54,488 nt of DNA from Phallusia fumigata (taxonomy: Eukaryota; Chordata; Ascidiacea; Phlebobranchia; Ascidiidae). Location of the stretch: positions 24,353-78,840 of the forward strand of contig QXVZ01027469.1 in assembly GCA_008931825.1 (NCBI GenBank). The letters run 5' to 3'. Under the pieces are notes generated by a model, which saw nothing but the letters and a program-made list of their open reading frames with translations, searched no databases and was not told where the DNA came from. A program made the translations under genes and the position numbers. Of the stretch, positions 1 to 11,495 are shown piece after piece. Every line of letters begins with the position of its first letter. Position 1 is the stretch's first letter.

Positions 1-190
1 CTAAGAAGTCAATCGAAATGGATGGCACATCACCATGACCATATCTACCAGCTGTGAAAGTTTCATCCAAATCCATCAAACATTTCATGCCAAAAGGGCA
101 TGGACAAGCTGCAGGGCAAAAAAAAGAAAAAAAAAACAGAGTGAAAACAATATGTGTCCCCTTTCAGGAAGGGGACCCATAATAACTATG
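1..190. repeat. Dispersed repeat family copy (Rep-A)
   Basis: This carries the hallmarks of a family found many times in the window: a block about a substituted 'gatggcacatc', 'ttcatgccaaaagggcatgg', an A-rich run, and the hairpin-like 'ccccttt..ggaaggggacc'. A reverse-orientation copy with nearly the same words lies at 34018-34380. It sits beyond the last visible coding exon of the copy A gene, probably in its last intron. The left end is cut by the window. Confidence 0.6.
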
Positions 191-365
191 GAGTATTGAT
201 CCCTTAAGACTTAAAACTGCATGATGTCAATAAACTTTAAACAGCACATTATGCACAAATTTTAACACACTAAGTTCCCCCTAGTCCCTCATCATATTAC
301 ATTTTTAACATCATTTTGATTCTGTGATATACCAATGTTGAACTATGTTTGAAAATGCTTCTAAC

Positions 366-3300
366 CTGAGTGTTTGCTTCTGTTCCATCCTCTGTACTGG
401 TCATGTAAACATTGCCATCTTCACCCTGACAATAGAACAAAGATAATATTTATGGCCTTGCCATTTGTGTACCAAGTTAGTAGTTTGGCATTTAAATGTT
501 TTGCTTTCACCTTCTTGCAGTTCCATATACACAACTATAATCCAATTTAAAAAATGGTATGGTGATATAATATAAGTGGTGCATAATATACAAAAAGCTT
601 AAAAAATGTTTAAATTGTTTTTTAGAGGGAAAGGGGGCAATTACTAGGTCAATAGGGTCAAACAAAGCCGATGGCACATCTCCATGAACTCCAAGAATCT
701 ACCACCAGTAAAAAAATTTTTGGACCGGTTACACATTTCATGCCAAAAGTGGTTGGACAAACCTGCAGGGGAAAAAAACTACAAAAGTCTATTAAAACAA
801 AAATACCTGCACAAAAGTTGCTCCTGGCTGGCCAATGATATATCCATCATCAGTCTGAATCAATGTGTAACCTTCAGGAAGCTCCACATACTGGCCATCA
901 CCAATGGCAACAAGTTGTTTTCCCTCTTCTGCTGCAATAACAGGAGAACCATCCTCGTTAACAACCTGTGCTGCCTGACCATCAACTACTTGCTGCGATG
1001 TAAGAAGGTCTTGATTGAGATCAATCACATTTCCAGCAGAAGTTATCTCACTGCTCTGTGAAACTGCAGTAAAAGCACAAATCCATCAGTTTCTGGTACC
1101 ACAGGCAGTAGTAAGGTAGATTAAAATGTACGAGCTTAGAAAGGTTTAAATGCAAGGTGTCGGAAATTTAAGTTTAGGATATTGATTGAAACGAAAAAAA
1201 TGTAAAATTAATCTAATCCATGCATGATATTAAAGGTGATACTAGTCTGTACGAATATCGAAGGCAAATATGTTAGGATGATTACCACTCAGTACCTGTG
1301 GATTTTTACAATCTTACTAGATAAAAAGAGGATGGAAAGTTTAAAAGATAAAATTTAAAATTAAAACTGACAGTTTTCTGCAAGTCATGCAAACAAACAT
1401 ATTTGAACTCTAAAAAATAAGTAGTACTAAAACTCAAATCAAACTACTAACCTAAGCTGGCATTGTCGGTAGTTAAGGCAGATGTAGAAGAATCAACAAC
1501 GGAAGCAGATACTGGAGTGGGCTCTTTGCTAACAACCAACTGCGATTGGTATCTTCCCACTAATTGCATTCGGGCTTGTTCTTGCAGTGTGCTGTGTGCT
1601 GTGCCACCCGTTCCAGACCCAAGCAGGTAGCTTGGTTTCCTTACTTGATATGGTGACTTCTTCCAGTTGTTTGCATGTAGATTTCTAACACAAAATGGAA
1701 AGGTTTGGGAAAAGTTTGGAAGAAAGTTCTTGCCACAAATAACCAAGCATACATTTGTTTTAAGTGTTCGCCAGCCAGTTTTACTTTGGCCAAAGCACAA
1801 TTTAATTTTACTGTATTTTTTAAAGACCTACCCTGGCAAGCGACCCAGATTGCGCTGATTTGGATGGTCAGGAGTTGTGCTATCTGGTTCAGGATGACGA
1901 TTGTATTTGTGTTGCATCTGCCGCCGTTTGTTCCTCAGTTGATCTGAATCAAAATGTAAATAAACCCTGTTTTATAAAACTCTGTTTAATAATATATTTA
2001 ATCCAAATCAGTTTGTTGCAACTTTGTGTCTACTATTGTAACCACTGCCAGTGCCATCGTCAGTGCAATAGTGGTAAACATCAATCAGTAAACATACTTT
2101 TGTCTGCAAGGTCGGGCAATTTAAGTCTGTGGACAGGTGGCTCCATCTTGCAATTCATTCTAAAAGAGTTGGCAGCTATCATTTGGGCAGTGCTTTTCTG
2201 ACTGATTCCACCGATGTGTGCATCTATGCTACTGCTGCTAATGTGAATACTTTCAGCAGCCTGAAAAAAGTCACAGGTCATCTTCAACTTTCCACAAGGG
2301 CAAAGTGGATGAATAACAACAGTGGCAGTTTCAGCAAACCATGAGTGCTGAGTACATATCGGTTGGATAACAACCATGTTAGTTTTATCGGGCATAGTTA
2401 GCCGCCTGGGCTGTTTTTATTCTGTAATTTTGGTGACTGCATACATCTGTCGCTACTTGGACATTACAAAATTTTCAGTTTTTTACCACTGCAACTTTAG
2501 CCATTGTTGCCTTCGGTGTAATTATGCTGTAATAAATAATTACTGCATAGCATGGGACCTTACGAGTAGATGTACAAATGTTAATTTTTGTTTGATATAT
2601 GTGTCTTTGGCAACGTAAATATCCAACCGGATTGACGCAGTGCAGCTGATTAGCTTTGATTACATTATTGAACAATATTGATGTTTTTTGTGAACGAAGG
2701 AAATATGTAACGACCCTCTGTGGGTTTTAGCGTAGCAGACTCAACTTGTTTCAGACTACTGCCCTAAACACACACCTTTTTGTTGTAGATTGGCATGAGA
2801 ATAACCTTATCCATTCTCCTATCCCCTCCAACTTTGTTGGCTCTTCGAAGCAGGGTGTTGTAACGGACAGATTCTTTTTCAATGGCAGTGTGAAGATTTT
2901 CAAGTTGCTTGTACAGTGACACAAATTTCACTTTCTCAGAAGCCATTTGGCCTGCCTAGATTCAAACATCCAACGTCATTAGCACACATCGGTTGGTAAG
3001 CTGGAAACAACATACCTTGTGTAGGAAGAAATCACCAATAGTAATGGCATCCAGGGCACGCGGAATGGCCACACTTCTAATCTCATCAATTGTACACTGT
3101 TGCAGCAGTTTTCGAAGCCTGTATTTGTTATCCACATCTCCCTCTTCTTCCACCTAAAGTTTAAAATAGATATATTTACTAGAACTTAACAATAACAAAC
3201 TAGCAAAAACAAACAGTTAAACCAGGCTACAAAATGTTGGCAGTTCACTTACAAAATCTTTTAGTTCAGGTTTTTGTTCAGCCTTCTCCTTTGCAACAAC

Positions 3301-6300
3301 TGGTTGTTCTGGTTTGTCACCCTCTTCTTGAGCTGAAAGTTTTCTTGCAATTACATCTGAGGGTGTTTCACCATCTGATGATACTTTTCTTTCGGGTTGT
3401 GAAGTTTCATCTTTTGTTTCAGTCTGTTTCTCTGTTTTTTCATCTGACTCAGTTTCCTTACTCTCAAAAGACATCTCTTCTTTTACTTCTGTAGACTTTT
3501 CAGGATCTTTAGAATCCTCAGATTTTTCAATTTCATCGTCCATAACTTTGTCAGTAGTGTCAGCTTCAATTGTTTGGGTCTTATCAGCTGCTGCCTTATC
3601 TTCAGGGTCTGACTTTTCGGGCGTATCATTTTCTTTGCCTGATTCTGCCTTGTCTTCAGTTTTTGAAACAGACTCAGAAACATCCATTTTTTCATCTTGC
3701 TCAGCTGGTTCATCAGGTTGAACAGTTTTCTTATCCTCATCTGGTTTTTCTAAATCATCTTTCTGCTTCATCTGGGCATCAATGTCCATTTCCTTAATTT
3801 CAGCATCTGTGTTTTCAGTTGAAGTAGTTGGTTTCGGACTTTCAGCCGTTCCATCTGTTTGGGCATCAGGCTGATCCTTTAACCTTATAGTCTCAGCCAA
3901 CTTCTTGTCGGAGGGTGACATTATAACCATGGGTTCAGGTTTTTTGTGTTCAGGACTAGCAGCAGTTTCCACTTTTTCAACCATAGTCTTCACTTCACTG
4001 TCGTCCATAGATGAGGTAGTTGGGGTAGTATCCTCTTCCGGTCTCACTTTTCTTGGTCTTCCACGGCCACGTTTTTTGCCACCTGAAGTTGAAATGTCAG
4101 ATTTTGGTGTCTTTATCAATACCGGTTTTGGTGGAGTAACTACAAAGTCTTCATCTGGTGATGCGTCATCCACAACATTTCGGCGCTTGGTAAGACGAGC
4201 AATGTCCAAACTATACCTGCACACAAGTGTAAGTGTTATTTCCTAGTCCTACATGACTTTAGTCAAAGAAGTACTAACTGGGCTATAAATGAGCACAGAA
4301 GGTTGTTTGCATTTGGTGGCAATGTGTTTGTTCAGTAAAACTTACTTAAAGCAATAGCAACAAAAAAACAAAAGCAAAACAAAAAACTAACATGTGAGCA
4401 AAATCATTACGAACCTTGAAGGTTTTCTAATTCTTCCAGATCTTGATTTTTTCTCTTGCATAGCAGCAGCCAAAAGTTCTGCTTCTTCTCTTTCTTTCTG
4501 TTCTTCCCTTAGACGTTGTTGTTCTGCTAATAACATCTCATCCTCTTCGTTCTCTATAAATTGAACTCTTGGTTCTTCTTTAAGAAAATCCTCATCCATC
4601 ATTGATTCCTCCATAGAACTTTCCTCTTGCATCATTGTATCAATCTCCTAGATTAAAAAGCAAGGTTAAGTGTCTATTTTTTAGTGCCACATGAGCATAG
4701 GCGTAGATTTTTTAGCAATTTTTATTTCGTGTGGGGTGGCGAAATGATTAAATCCAAGCGATCTGACACATGATCGAATTACACAACATAATGGTTTATA
4801 ATGTCATTATACTCTCTGTTATCGTTAAAATTAATGGTGACTTCCTTTTGCGTTGGTTAAATGAACGAAAAAAAAATTACGTCGCATGCCTTGCACGTGT
4901 TTGGTGTAAACCAGTCATAATGAATTCAGGAAATTTCTGGGGTGGCAGCATAGAATTTTTATAATGGCTGCCACCCCAGAAATTTTCAGTGGGGTGGTCG
5001 CTACCCCTGCCACCCCGGAAATTGACGCCTATGCACATGAGACGTTTGAGTATTTTTCCTCCTTTTAATGAATTTGTTTTCCAAAAGCAAACATTTACTA
5101 AACTATGTCACTATAACCAAATCTGTTTTAATTTCATTCCGAATGGAAACAAACATACCTTTTGCTCAATATGCTCTACTTNTTTTAGTGCCACAAGAGA
5201 CGTATGGGTATTTTTCCTCCTTTTAATAAATTTGTTTTCCAAAAGCAAACATTTACTAAACTATGTCACTATAACTAAATATGTTTCATGCCGAATGGAA
5301 ACAAACATACCTTTTGCTCAATATGCTCTACTTGTTGCTCCACCTCTTTCTCTTCCCATTCTTTTACCAGCTCTTCCAAACTGTGTTCAGGTGGTAAATC
5401 ATGCTTGGCAGTAAGAACCAAGTTGTAATCCGGATTCAACTCCATGTTGGCTAATATATCATGTGTTACCTGCTTGATGTGAATTTTGACCTAAAACAAA
5501 ATATATATAAATAGTTTAAAATTTTTCTTGTGTATGATAATGGGTATAGAGCAGGGATTTCAAGCCAGGGTCCCCAATCTGGCTTGCACGCAAATGTTTT
5601 GGACCACTTAGACATCCCAGTTTTGAAGCAAACAAAGTAAGTCACAATGGGCAACAAATACTCACACACTTATTACATGTTCTTTCCAAATTGGTAGTGT
5701 TATGAAGCAGGGGTGTGCAACCTTTAATGCCAGTAAATACATATGCAGATTAGCCCACAGGCTGCACCTTCGTTTACCACAGGTTGGTTTGATTTTATCA
5801 CATATAAAACATGTTAGTATTCTAACAAAGAAAAGCATTTCAATAACAAAGGTAACAAAGAAAGAAATTCATAAGTGAAGCATAGCTTGCTTGACTTTTC
5901 TAGCAACATTGGTAAATCATGGATAACAAAATGAAAAAAATTGTAAATAAAGCATCTGCATTTTCTTACTGTGTTTGAGGCCCTTGGGTTGTTTAATTTA
6001 CTGAGTGCATCTGTCAACATTATTTGGGTTGGAATTGCAGGTGGCTTAGGTTTTATTGTCAGTCCACTGGTGACTGTATGGGCATCCGGAATCAGTCTAG
6101 GTCTTCCCGGACCTCTCTTTTTCATTCCAATATTTGGTGTATATCTTGCATATCTACTCAAAACAAAGGTTTTGTAAGGGGCATTAAAAACCCAAAAATA
6201 AAACTCTCTGAATCACATCAATATGACCTACTTTGATATACTTCCTTTTGGTCTGCTGGTATCTGCATAATCTCTGTCAAAGTCATCATCGAAGTTGTAA

Positions 6301-7260
6301 ATAGAATCATCATTACCATGGTCACTGCTACTTTTCCGTTTAACACCCTGTTGCTTAGACAAACAACTAAATAGATTTTTTGGAGGTTTTGTAAAACTTT
6401 TTCCGGTTGGGATGTGACGGAATACCACCTAAAAAAACAAATTTTGCATAATTTAGTAAGCAACCACTTTGTGGTCATTAGTTTACCTTAATATTTGGAT
6501 TGGATTGAAGGGCTTGTAGCTGATCTGGTGTAATTTGGGATTGATGAATTTGGACCATTTTTGTGCCATCACTTGCTACTTTCAGGTTTTGTGATGAGAA
6601 AGTAAGACCTGGGACACCGAGGCTGAATGTTCCTGACTGTAAAAAAGTATGATTAACAATTTTGTCACATGCATCGAACAAAAAGTCAATTAAAAATGTT
6701 AAAATACCCCAACTACATAATAGCTACACAGCTTAGTGGAAGTTCAATCTTGCAATCAAAAGTGTCTTGCAATATATTCAACTACAACCGTGCAATCCTT
6801 CACAATTTTAACGTCCACTAACTTTAGGTTTTGGCTTTTGTGTATTGACTTTTTTATCATCAGGCAAATCCTGATCCTCCACTTGAGTTTCATTTGTGGT
6901 GGCTGCTACTGCCTCTGTTGGTGTCTCCTCACTAACAGCCATACTTTCAACAGGATTTACGATTTCTGATTCTGCAATTAGTTCATCAACTGTAGCATTT
7001 TCAATTGTTGGTTCAGCTAGCATTTCCTCGAGCACTTCTGGAGCAATTTCAGCAACCGCCTCCTGTTCCTTGAGATCGACCTCTTCCTTTGTTGTCTCAG
7101 ATTCCACTTGTGCTGTTTCTTTTTCTTCCACTGGTTTAACTTCATCTGTTACTTCCATGTTTTCATTAAGGTTGGTTTCAGTGGATTGAGACAAATCTGG
7201 AGCTTCCGGAGTGGTTTGTTCATCAGTTTCGGTTACTACCGTGTCTGGTTGCTGGTCCAT
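366..7260 (-). CDS. AT-hook nuclear protein of unrecognised family (copy A), 3' end off window
   Basis: Fourteen coding exons with GT-AG borders and consistent phase give about 1163 codons: 7260-6823, 6636-6487, 6428-6232, 6153-5970, 5490-5311, 4647-4415, 4216-3253, 3153-3016, 2955-2776, 2260-2098, 1943-1832, 1684-1452, 1063-807, 425-366. The ATG at 7260 opens an acidic N-terminus (MDQQPDTVV). Two AT-hooks are visible, near residues 273-281 (KKRGPGRPR) and 508-517 (KKRGRGRPRK), so a chromatin or DNA-binding role in the nucleus is inferred. Exon 7 adds a long Glu/Lys/Asp-rich disordered stretch. Exons 8-10 form a helical region (YRLRKLLQQCTIDEIRSVA) shared with the plus-strand gene at 11496-14154. 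Exons 13-14 hold a beta-rich module (VELPEGYTLIQT) shared with 20994-21519. No stop codon is reached, and the paralogue suggests one more exon to the left. I do not recognise the family. Exon structure is firm, function is not. Confidence 0.85.
645..785. repeat. Rep-A family copy in an intron of the copy A gene
   Basis: The order of words matches Rep-A ('gggtcaaacaaa', 'gatggcacatctccatga', 'cacatttcatgccaaaag', 'ggacaaacctgcaggg', then an A-rich run). It lies just outside the exon at 807-1063. Confidence 0.5.
4688..5041. mobile_element. hAT-like MITE with 8-bp target site duplication
   Basis: A 338-base insert (4696-5033) begins 'cataggcgtagatt' and ends 'aattgacgcctatg', imperfect terminal inverted repeats of about 14 bases. 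It is flanked by the direct repeat CACATGAG (4688-4695 and 5034-5041), and 8 bp is the usual length for hAT transposons. It has no coding capacity, so it is a nonautonomous copy. The empty version of the same site lies at 5183-5199 in the second allele placed after N 5182, where only one 'cacaagag' is present. It sits in an intron of the copy A gene. Confidence 0.8.
5042..5330. repeat. Allelic duplication around N 5182
   Basis: Bases 5042-5181 and 5183-5330 are two versions of the same intron and exon edge with several substitutions and a short indel. The left version stops inside a second copy of the exon 5311-5490 (its donor end, 5159-5181). The simplest reading is two haplotypes joined end to end at the N, not a biological tandem repeat. 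Confidence 0.75.
5552..5790. repeat. hAT-like repeat fragments
   Basis: Two starts typical of hAT termini occur: 'cagggatttcaagccagggt' at 5552 and 'caggggtgtgcaacc' near 5709, the latter followed by text about an 'aggctgcacc' word like that in the full element at 26798-27331. No paired end or target duplication was found, so these look like old or partial copies within an intron. Confidence 0.4.
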
Positions 7261-7342
7261 TTTGAAGGACACTAATTATACACCAATTCTACCTGAACTA
7301 AAATAGAAATACATTAAATAAATATGCATAAAACTAAAGATG

Positions 7343-8633
7343 AATCGAAAAATAATTCATGTAACCAAAGAATTCTTTCCTCGCTAAATATTTCCCAACC
7401 ACTTTTACTCAACGAGTTTCACACTTTTTAAACTAAGCCAGTATTTACCACAACTGATTTATTTATTCTATTACATAATAAACATTACCTTTATAGAAGT
7501 TTCAATTTTAAACATAAACAGGACAGTATGTTTTCAAACAAAAAATTAACAACAAGTTTGGCACAGTTTTTTAACCATGTGCACATACCAATGACAGCAA
7601 TAATTTCAGTGATTATGTTAAATCTAAAGATTGCAGCACTGCATGAATGGTGCGACGCAATAACCTTAAAATTGGCACCAATTTAGTGACGGAGGAAGCT
7701 GGCCTAAATACCGAAGCTGCATGAATAATAGTTTTACCTTGTAACATACCATTATCACTGACATTACAGCTAAAATAATGTAAACTACTTCAACCCATCT
7801 AGTTGTTTTTATTTACTGTTATTTCTACTTTAAGTCATCCCGCAAATGTAGCATTCAGTATTGTCACAACTGTTCGTTCGTCTGTTCATCGAAAGCAGCA
7901 ACATAACTCGGCCTGGCGCTGTAGTTAACGGCCATTAAAATAATGACATATTGATTTCAGTGTATGAAACATTTTACATCACAAAAANAATCGAAAAATA
8001 ATTCATGTAACCAAAGAATTCTTTCCTCGCTAAATATTTCCCAACCACTTTTACTCAACGAGTTTCACACTTTTTAAACTAAGCCAGTATTTACCACAAC
8101 TGATTTATTTATTCTATTACATAATAAACATTACCTTTATAGAAGTTTCAATTTTAAACATAAACAGGACAGTATGTTTTCAAACAAAAAATTAACAACA
8201 AGTTTGGCACAGTTTTTTAACCATGTGCACATACCAATGACAGCAATAATTTCAGTGATTATGTTAAATCTAAAGATTGCAGCACTGCATGAATGGTGCG
8301 ACGCAATAACCTTAAAATTGGCACCAATTTAGTGACGGAGGAAGCTGGCCTAAATACCGAAGCTGCATGAATAATAGTTTTACCTTGTAACATACCATTA
8401 TCACTGACATTACAGCTAAGATAATGTAAACTACTGCAACCCATCTAGTTGTTTTTATTTACTGTTATTTCTACTTTAAGTCATCCCGCAAATGTAGCAT
8501 TCAGTATTGTCACAACTGTTCGTTCGTCTGTTCATCGAAAGCAGCAACATAACTCGGCCTGGCGCTGTAGTTAACGGCCATTAAAATAATGACATATTGA
8601 TTTCAGTGTATGAAACATTTTACATCACAAAAA
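7343..8633. repeat. 645-base duplication either side of N 7988 (allelic join)
   Basis: Bases 7343-7987 and 7989-8633 are almost identical; I noticed only two differences, near 7771/8420 and 7787/8435. The single N lies exactly between the copies. This is best read as two alleles of the first intron of the copy A gene assembled in tandem. Nothing coding is seen in it. Confidence 0.85.
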
Positions 8634-8656
8634 TGTTACAAATTATTGCAACTTAC

Positions 8657-8800
8657 ACATTGCAAACTCAACAACATTGCGTGAAATAGCGCGGGACGCT
8701 CAAAACCCGTGAAACCAACTACCAATGTAAATCAATTTACGTTCTACGGGTACCGGGAAGGTCGTCATACTCCATATTTCGCTTTAAATGAAGCTTGGTA
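8657..8800 (-). promoter_or_regulatory. Putative 5' noncoding exon and promoter of the copy A gene
   Basis: This stretch has more CpG than the introns around it. On the minus strand it ends in a good donor (GTAAGT, plus bases 8651-8656). A matching acceptor (CTATTTTAG) sits just upstream of the ATG exon, at plus bases 7298-7299, which would give a 5' UTR of 37 bases (7297-7261) spliced to this exon. That same acceptor could instead accept a trans-spliced leader, as is common in tunicates. Transcript data would decide; no TATA box is obvious. Confidence 0.35.
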
Positions 8801-9153
8801 TGAAACAAAAATATATTTTTTANGATTTTTTTTTGGCTAATAATTTTTTTTTATCCTACTATTCAAAAAAGGTACTTAATGTTTCTAATCATTTGTAAAG
8901 GTGTATTTGTGCATTTGTTTTTGAAAATAAAAACAATAGAGACAAGTGTGTTGTTATGTCATTTGTGTGGCATCATGATACCTTAAGCATACTTGGTTAA
9001 GTATTACCATGAGATGCTCTGTGCCTGCCTAAATAGAACATGCTTTTGCTATTATTACATACCAATGTACATGTATGTACACAACACCTGCATAACTGCT
9101 GCTTTGTAATTATCACTTGTAGACATGTGTTATTTTACTTGTTTTTGTGTCAG

Positions 9154-9295
9154 GGGTGAGCCGCATACAAACTTGATCAACGGAGTCCAGCACTCCCCCT
9201 GGTGTGCAACTTTCTCCCTTCTCGCTCCTGACAAAGTTGGTTTGGAGGAACAAAGCTGTTTGACGCCACATTATTTTGTCTGCAAAAGAAGTTAG
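9154..9295 (+). CDS. Orphan terminal exon of a C-type lectin domain protein
   Basis: After a good acceptor (TGTGTCAG, ending 9153) one base plus 46 codons run to TAG at 9293-9295. The peptide has the C-terminal half of a C-type lectin fold: GEPH near its start, WCATF in the middle, then QSCLTPHYFVCKRS and stop, the usual last cysteines of the domain. C-type lectins bind sugars or proteins, generally outside the cell. No upstream exon is visible. The left side is closed by N 8823 and by the promoter region of the divergent copy A gene, so the rest is probably in an unsequenced gap or elsewhere. The domain call is fairly good, but gene identity is unknown. Confidence 0.55.
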
Positions 9296-9545
9296 TGAAA
9301 TTGTGCTTGCTGCAAGGGGACTCCCTCATAAACTTGATCAAAACCTTGAACAAATTATATTTTACCTTTGTCAAATAACACACGTTTATCAATCTTACAA
9401 TTACATAATTCACTTTTAAATGCTTGCAAGAGGCAAGATTTAAACCATGGTTGTTTTTAACATGTCTTGAATGGGTATGAATATTTTGTGTTGGCCAGAA
9501 ACTTTATGAAAAAAACTAGCCCCTACTGCTGACATTTCTTTGCAG

Positions 9546-9687
9546 TGGCTAAAAATGCTTGCAAAGCTCCTGTTAAACCAAACAACACTTACCCTACAAA
9601 AGAGGATTGGACAGAGTTTGGTAAGGGAGTCAATTACCATTGCAATAAGGGTTANTTTTCTGCAGGACGATCGTCCGTGTACCCGTA
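9546..9687 (+). CDS. Sushi (CCP) domain exon fragment
   Basis: After the acceptor TTTGCAG (ending 9545) the frame starting with two carried bases reads AKNACKAPVKPNNT and then FGKGVNYHCNKGY, the cysteine, proline, glycine and tyrosine spacing of the first half of a sushi domain. The frame crosses N 9655 (codon TAN, Tyr if N is a pyrimidine) and stays open to a TAG near 9688. The true 3' border is unknown. Ascidians carry many lectin/sushi proteins, and a C-type lectin exon lies 250 bases upstream, but that exon already has a stop, so the two may be separate genes, isoforms, or joined fragments. Confidence 0.45.
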
Positions 9688-10228
9688 CTAGTGGCATTTC
9701 TTTTTACTTAGTGAGCCTGAGCTTGTAGCGACAGAATATTTGCAGTATATTTGAACATTGGTAAGTTTGTAAATCTTTTTGTAGCAGAAAAAATTAGAAA
9801 TAAATGTCGTAATTTTTTTTACAAATTTTGGAATATTTTGTTTGCTCAAAACTGGCAATTGTGCAAGGTTACAGGTATCATGTCGCTTGACCTAATTTAT
9901 AACTGAACCGGTAAAAATTTCCCGCTAAATCCACATAATTTAAAATTGCACGTTCACAACATCAATAAACACCTGTTCAATGTAAAAACATGTTACTCAA
10001 TGTTTTTTTAATTGCATATTATTGTTTATAGCGTGTAGTAAAAAAATTATGATAAAATCAGGTAAAGCTTGGTCTGATGCAGTAAACACATTACCCTGTT
10101 CTTCCTTTGCCGTTTGCAACCTTACAATAGCCAGATGTGAATCTAAAACAAATGCTTGAATCTTCAGAAAATGTAGTGGCACAATAATTATTTGACATGC
10201 TGCAACATTTTAGGAGTTAATTGCTTTT

Positions 10229-10284
10229 AACCTAGGTTTATGAGCAAAAACTTCACAACCTAGGTTTATGAGCAAAAACTTCAC
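10229..10284. repeat. 28-base perfect tandem duplication
   Basis: The unit beginning 'aacctaggtttatgagc' and ending 'cttcac' occurs twice without a gap. It lies 18 bases before N 10303 and may be an assembly stutter or a real short duplication. Confidence 0.7.
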
Positions 10285-10662
10285 ATCGTTGGCCTGCTTG
10301 ATNGTCCCTTGAATTTTTTACCACATTGCCCAATTTAGTATGTGTGGTTTGTGATTTGATTAAAAGCCTTAGTAGCAAACTGCATTTTAAACTAGTTTTT
10401 AGCAGAAATTTGAGGTTTTTAAAAATATTACAGTTTATTTTGCATGCTGGACATACTTTTTGGATTGCAACTTTACCTTGCTCCAAGCTGTGTGTTTTTA
10501 TGTTTCTAAAACCAATGTACCTTCAAACATATCCAACTATCTTTTACCATCACTATTAGTTCTTCTATTCTATTTTTTTTGTATTAGAAGTGCAGGGGTG
10601 GTAGCTAAAAATGCTGTCATCTTTGTCAAAATGCTATTACTAAATTCCTAATTGATATTTAT

Positions 10663-11329
10663 TTAACTCTTTCCACCCCGAGCGTCTATATATAGACGAT
10701 TTCGCGATTTCCGTAGAATCCGAGCGTCTATATATAGACGGTAAATGAAATCGTCATTGCGTCGTGATAAAAAGCCGTGGCTGCGTAAAAATACATTCAG
10801 TGCATTGTATTTGGATGGAGTAACTGTTGCTTGCATCAAGAAATGTCTACGGTAAAATTTCAACAAATTATTGAATAATTTTGAAAACAACTTAACTACA
10901 AATAATAAAAAGTACCACTTTGTTAGACTGCTACAACAAAACGACTGTCAATAGACACAAAATGAAATTTTTCCCTAGTCTGACATTACATGGGTGTATT
11001 ACTCACTAAAAATCTAAGCAATATACCTCATAGTTAGGCCGTGAGTATTTTGTTTGCAACCATGCCCAAAACAAGCAATTTACCGTAGTTTGCAAAAAGT
11101 TTGAAAAGGTACTGTCAGTATATGGCAAAGAAACACCCGTCAGCTGCTCACAGACAGCTGAAACTAGCCTAGATGCAAGACGGGGATTACCCTTTCGTTT
11201 GCGATGCTGGTATCCGCTCAAAATTTAATATTTTCGAAAGGGGAGGCTGTAAAAAATTAGGATTTTTGCGTAAATATTCCAGATTCTAGAGCCAGTTTTG
11301 CGAAAATGGTCTGGGGTGGAAAGAGTTAA
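10663..11329. mobile_element. piggyBac-like MITE with TTAA target sites
   Basis: The element runs from CTCTTTCCACCCC (10667) to GGGGTGGAAAGAG (ending 11325), a perfect 13-base terminal inverted repeat, and is flanked on both sides by TTAA (10663-10666 and 11326-11329), the piggyBac target. Just inside the left end the palindrome 'cgtctatatatagacg' occurs twice, making subterminal hairpins. No transposase frame is present, so it is nonautonomous. Confidence 0.75.
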
Positions 11330-11495
11330 GGATCCTGTATAAAATGATGTAGAAAAGACAGTGCTACCCATTATCTTCATTAGACTGTTTTGGTAATTTG
11401 TGATTAAAAATCAAGTGAAAAGTAGTTTTAGCACAAAGCAAGATTTTGTGAATTGCAATGTTTGAAATTATTATAATTTATAATTCTTTTTTTAG

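Larger units (their letters stand above)
9688..11495. other. Non-coding stretch upstream of the copy B exons
   Basis: It holds N 10303, a 28-base tandem repeat (10229-10284) and a piggyBac-like MITE (10663-11329). I searched it for counterparts of the first exons of the copy A gene and saw none. Confidence 0.5.

Noticed and set aside
3234-3494. Plus-strand open frame of 86 codons and others over 3483-4246
   Set aside because: They are shadows of the long acidic minus-strand exon 3253-4216, whose phase and splice sites are clear.
5159-5181. Apparent second copy of an exon edge of the copy A gene
   Set aside because: It belongs to the allelic duplication that ends at N 5182 and is not an alternative exon.
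10229-10284. CRISPR-like direct repeat
   Set aside because: Only two units with no spacer between them; this is a simple tandem duplication in a eukaryotic genome.
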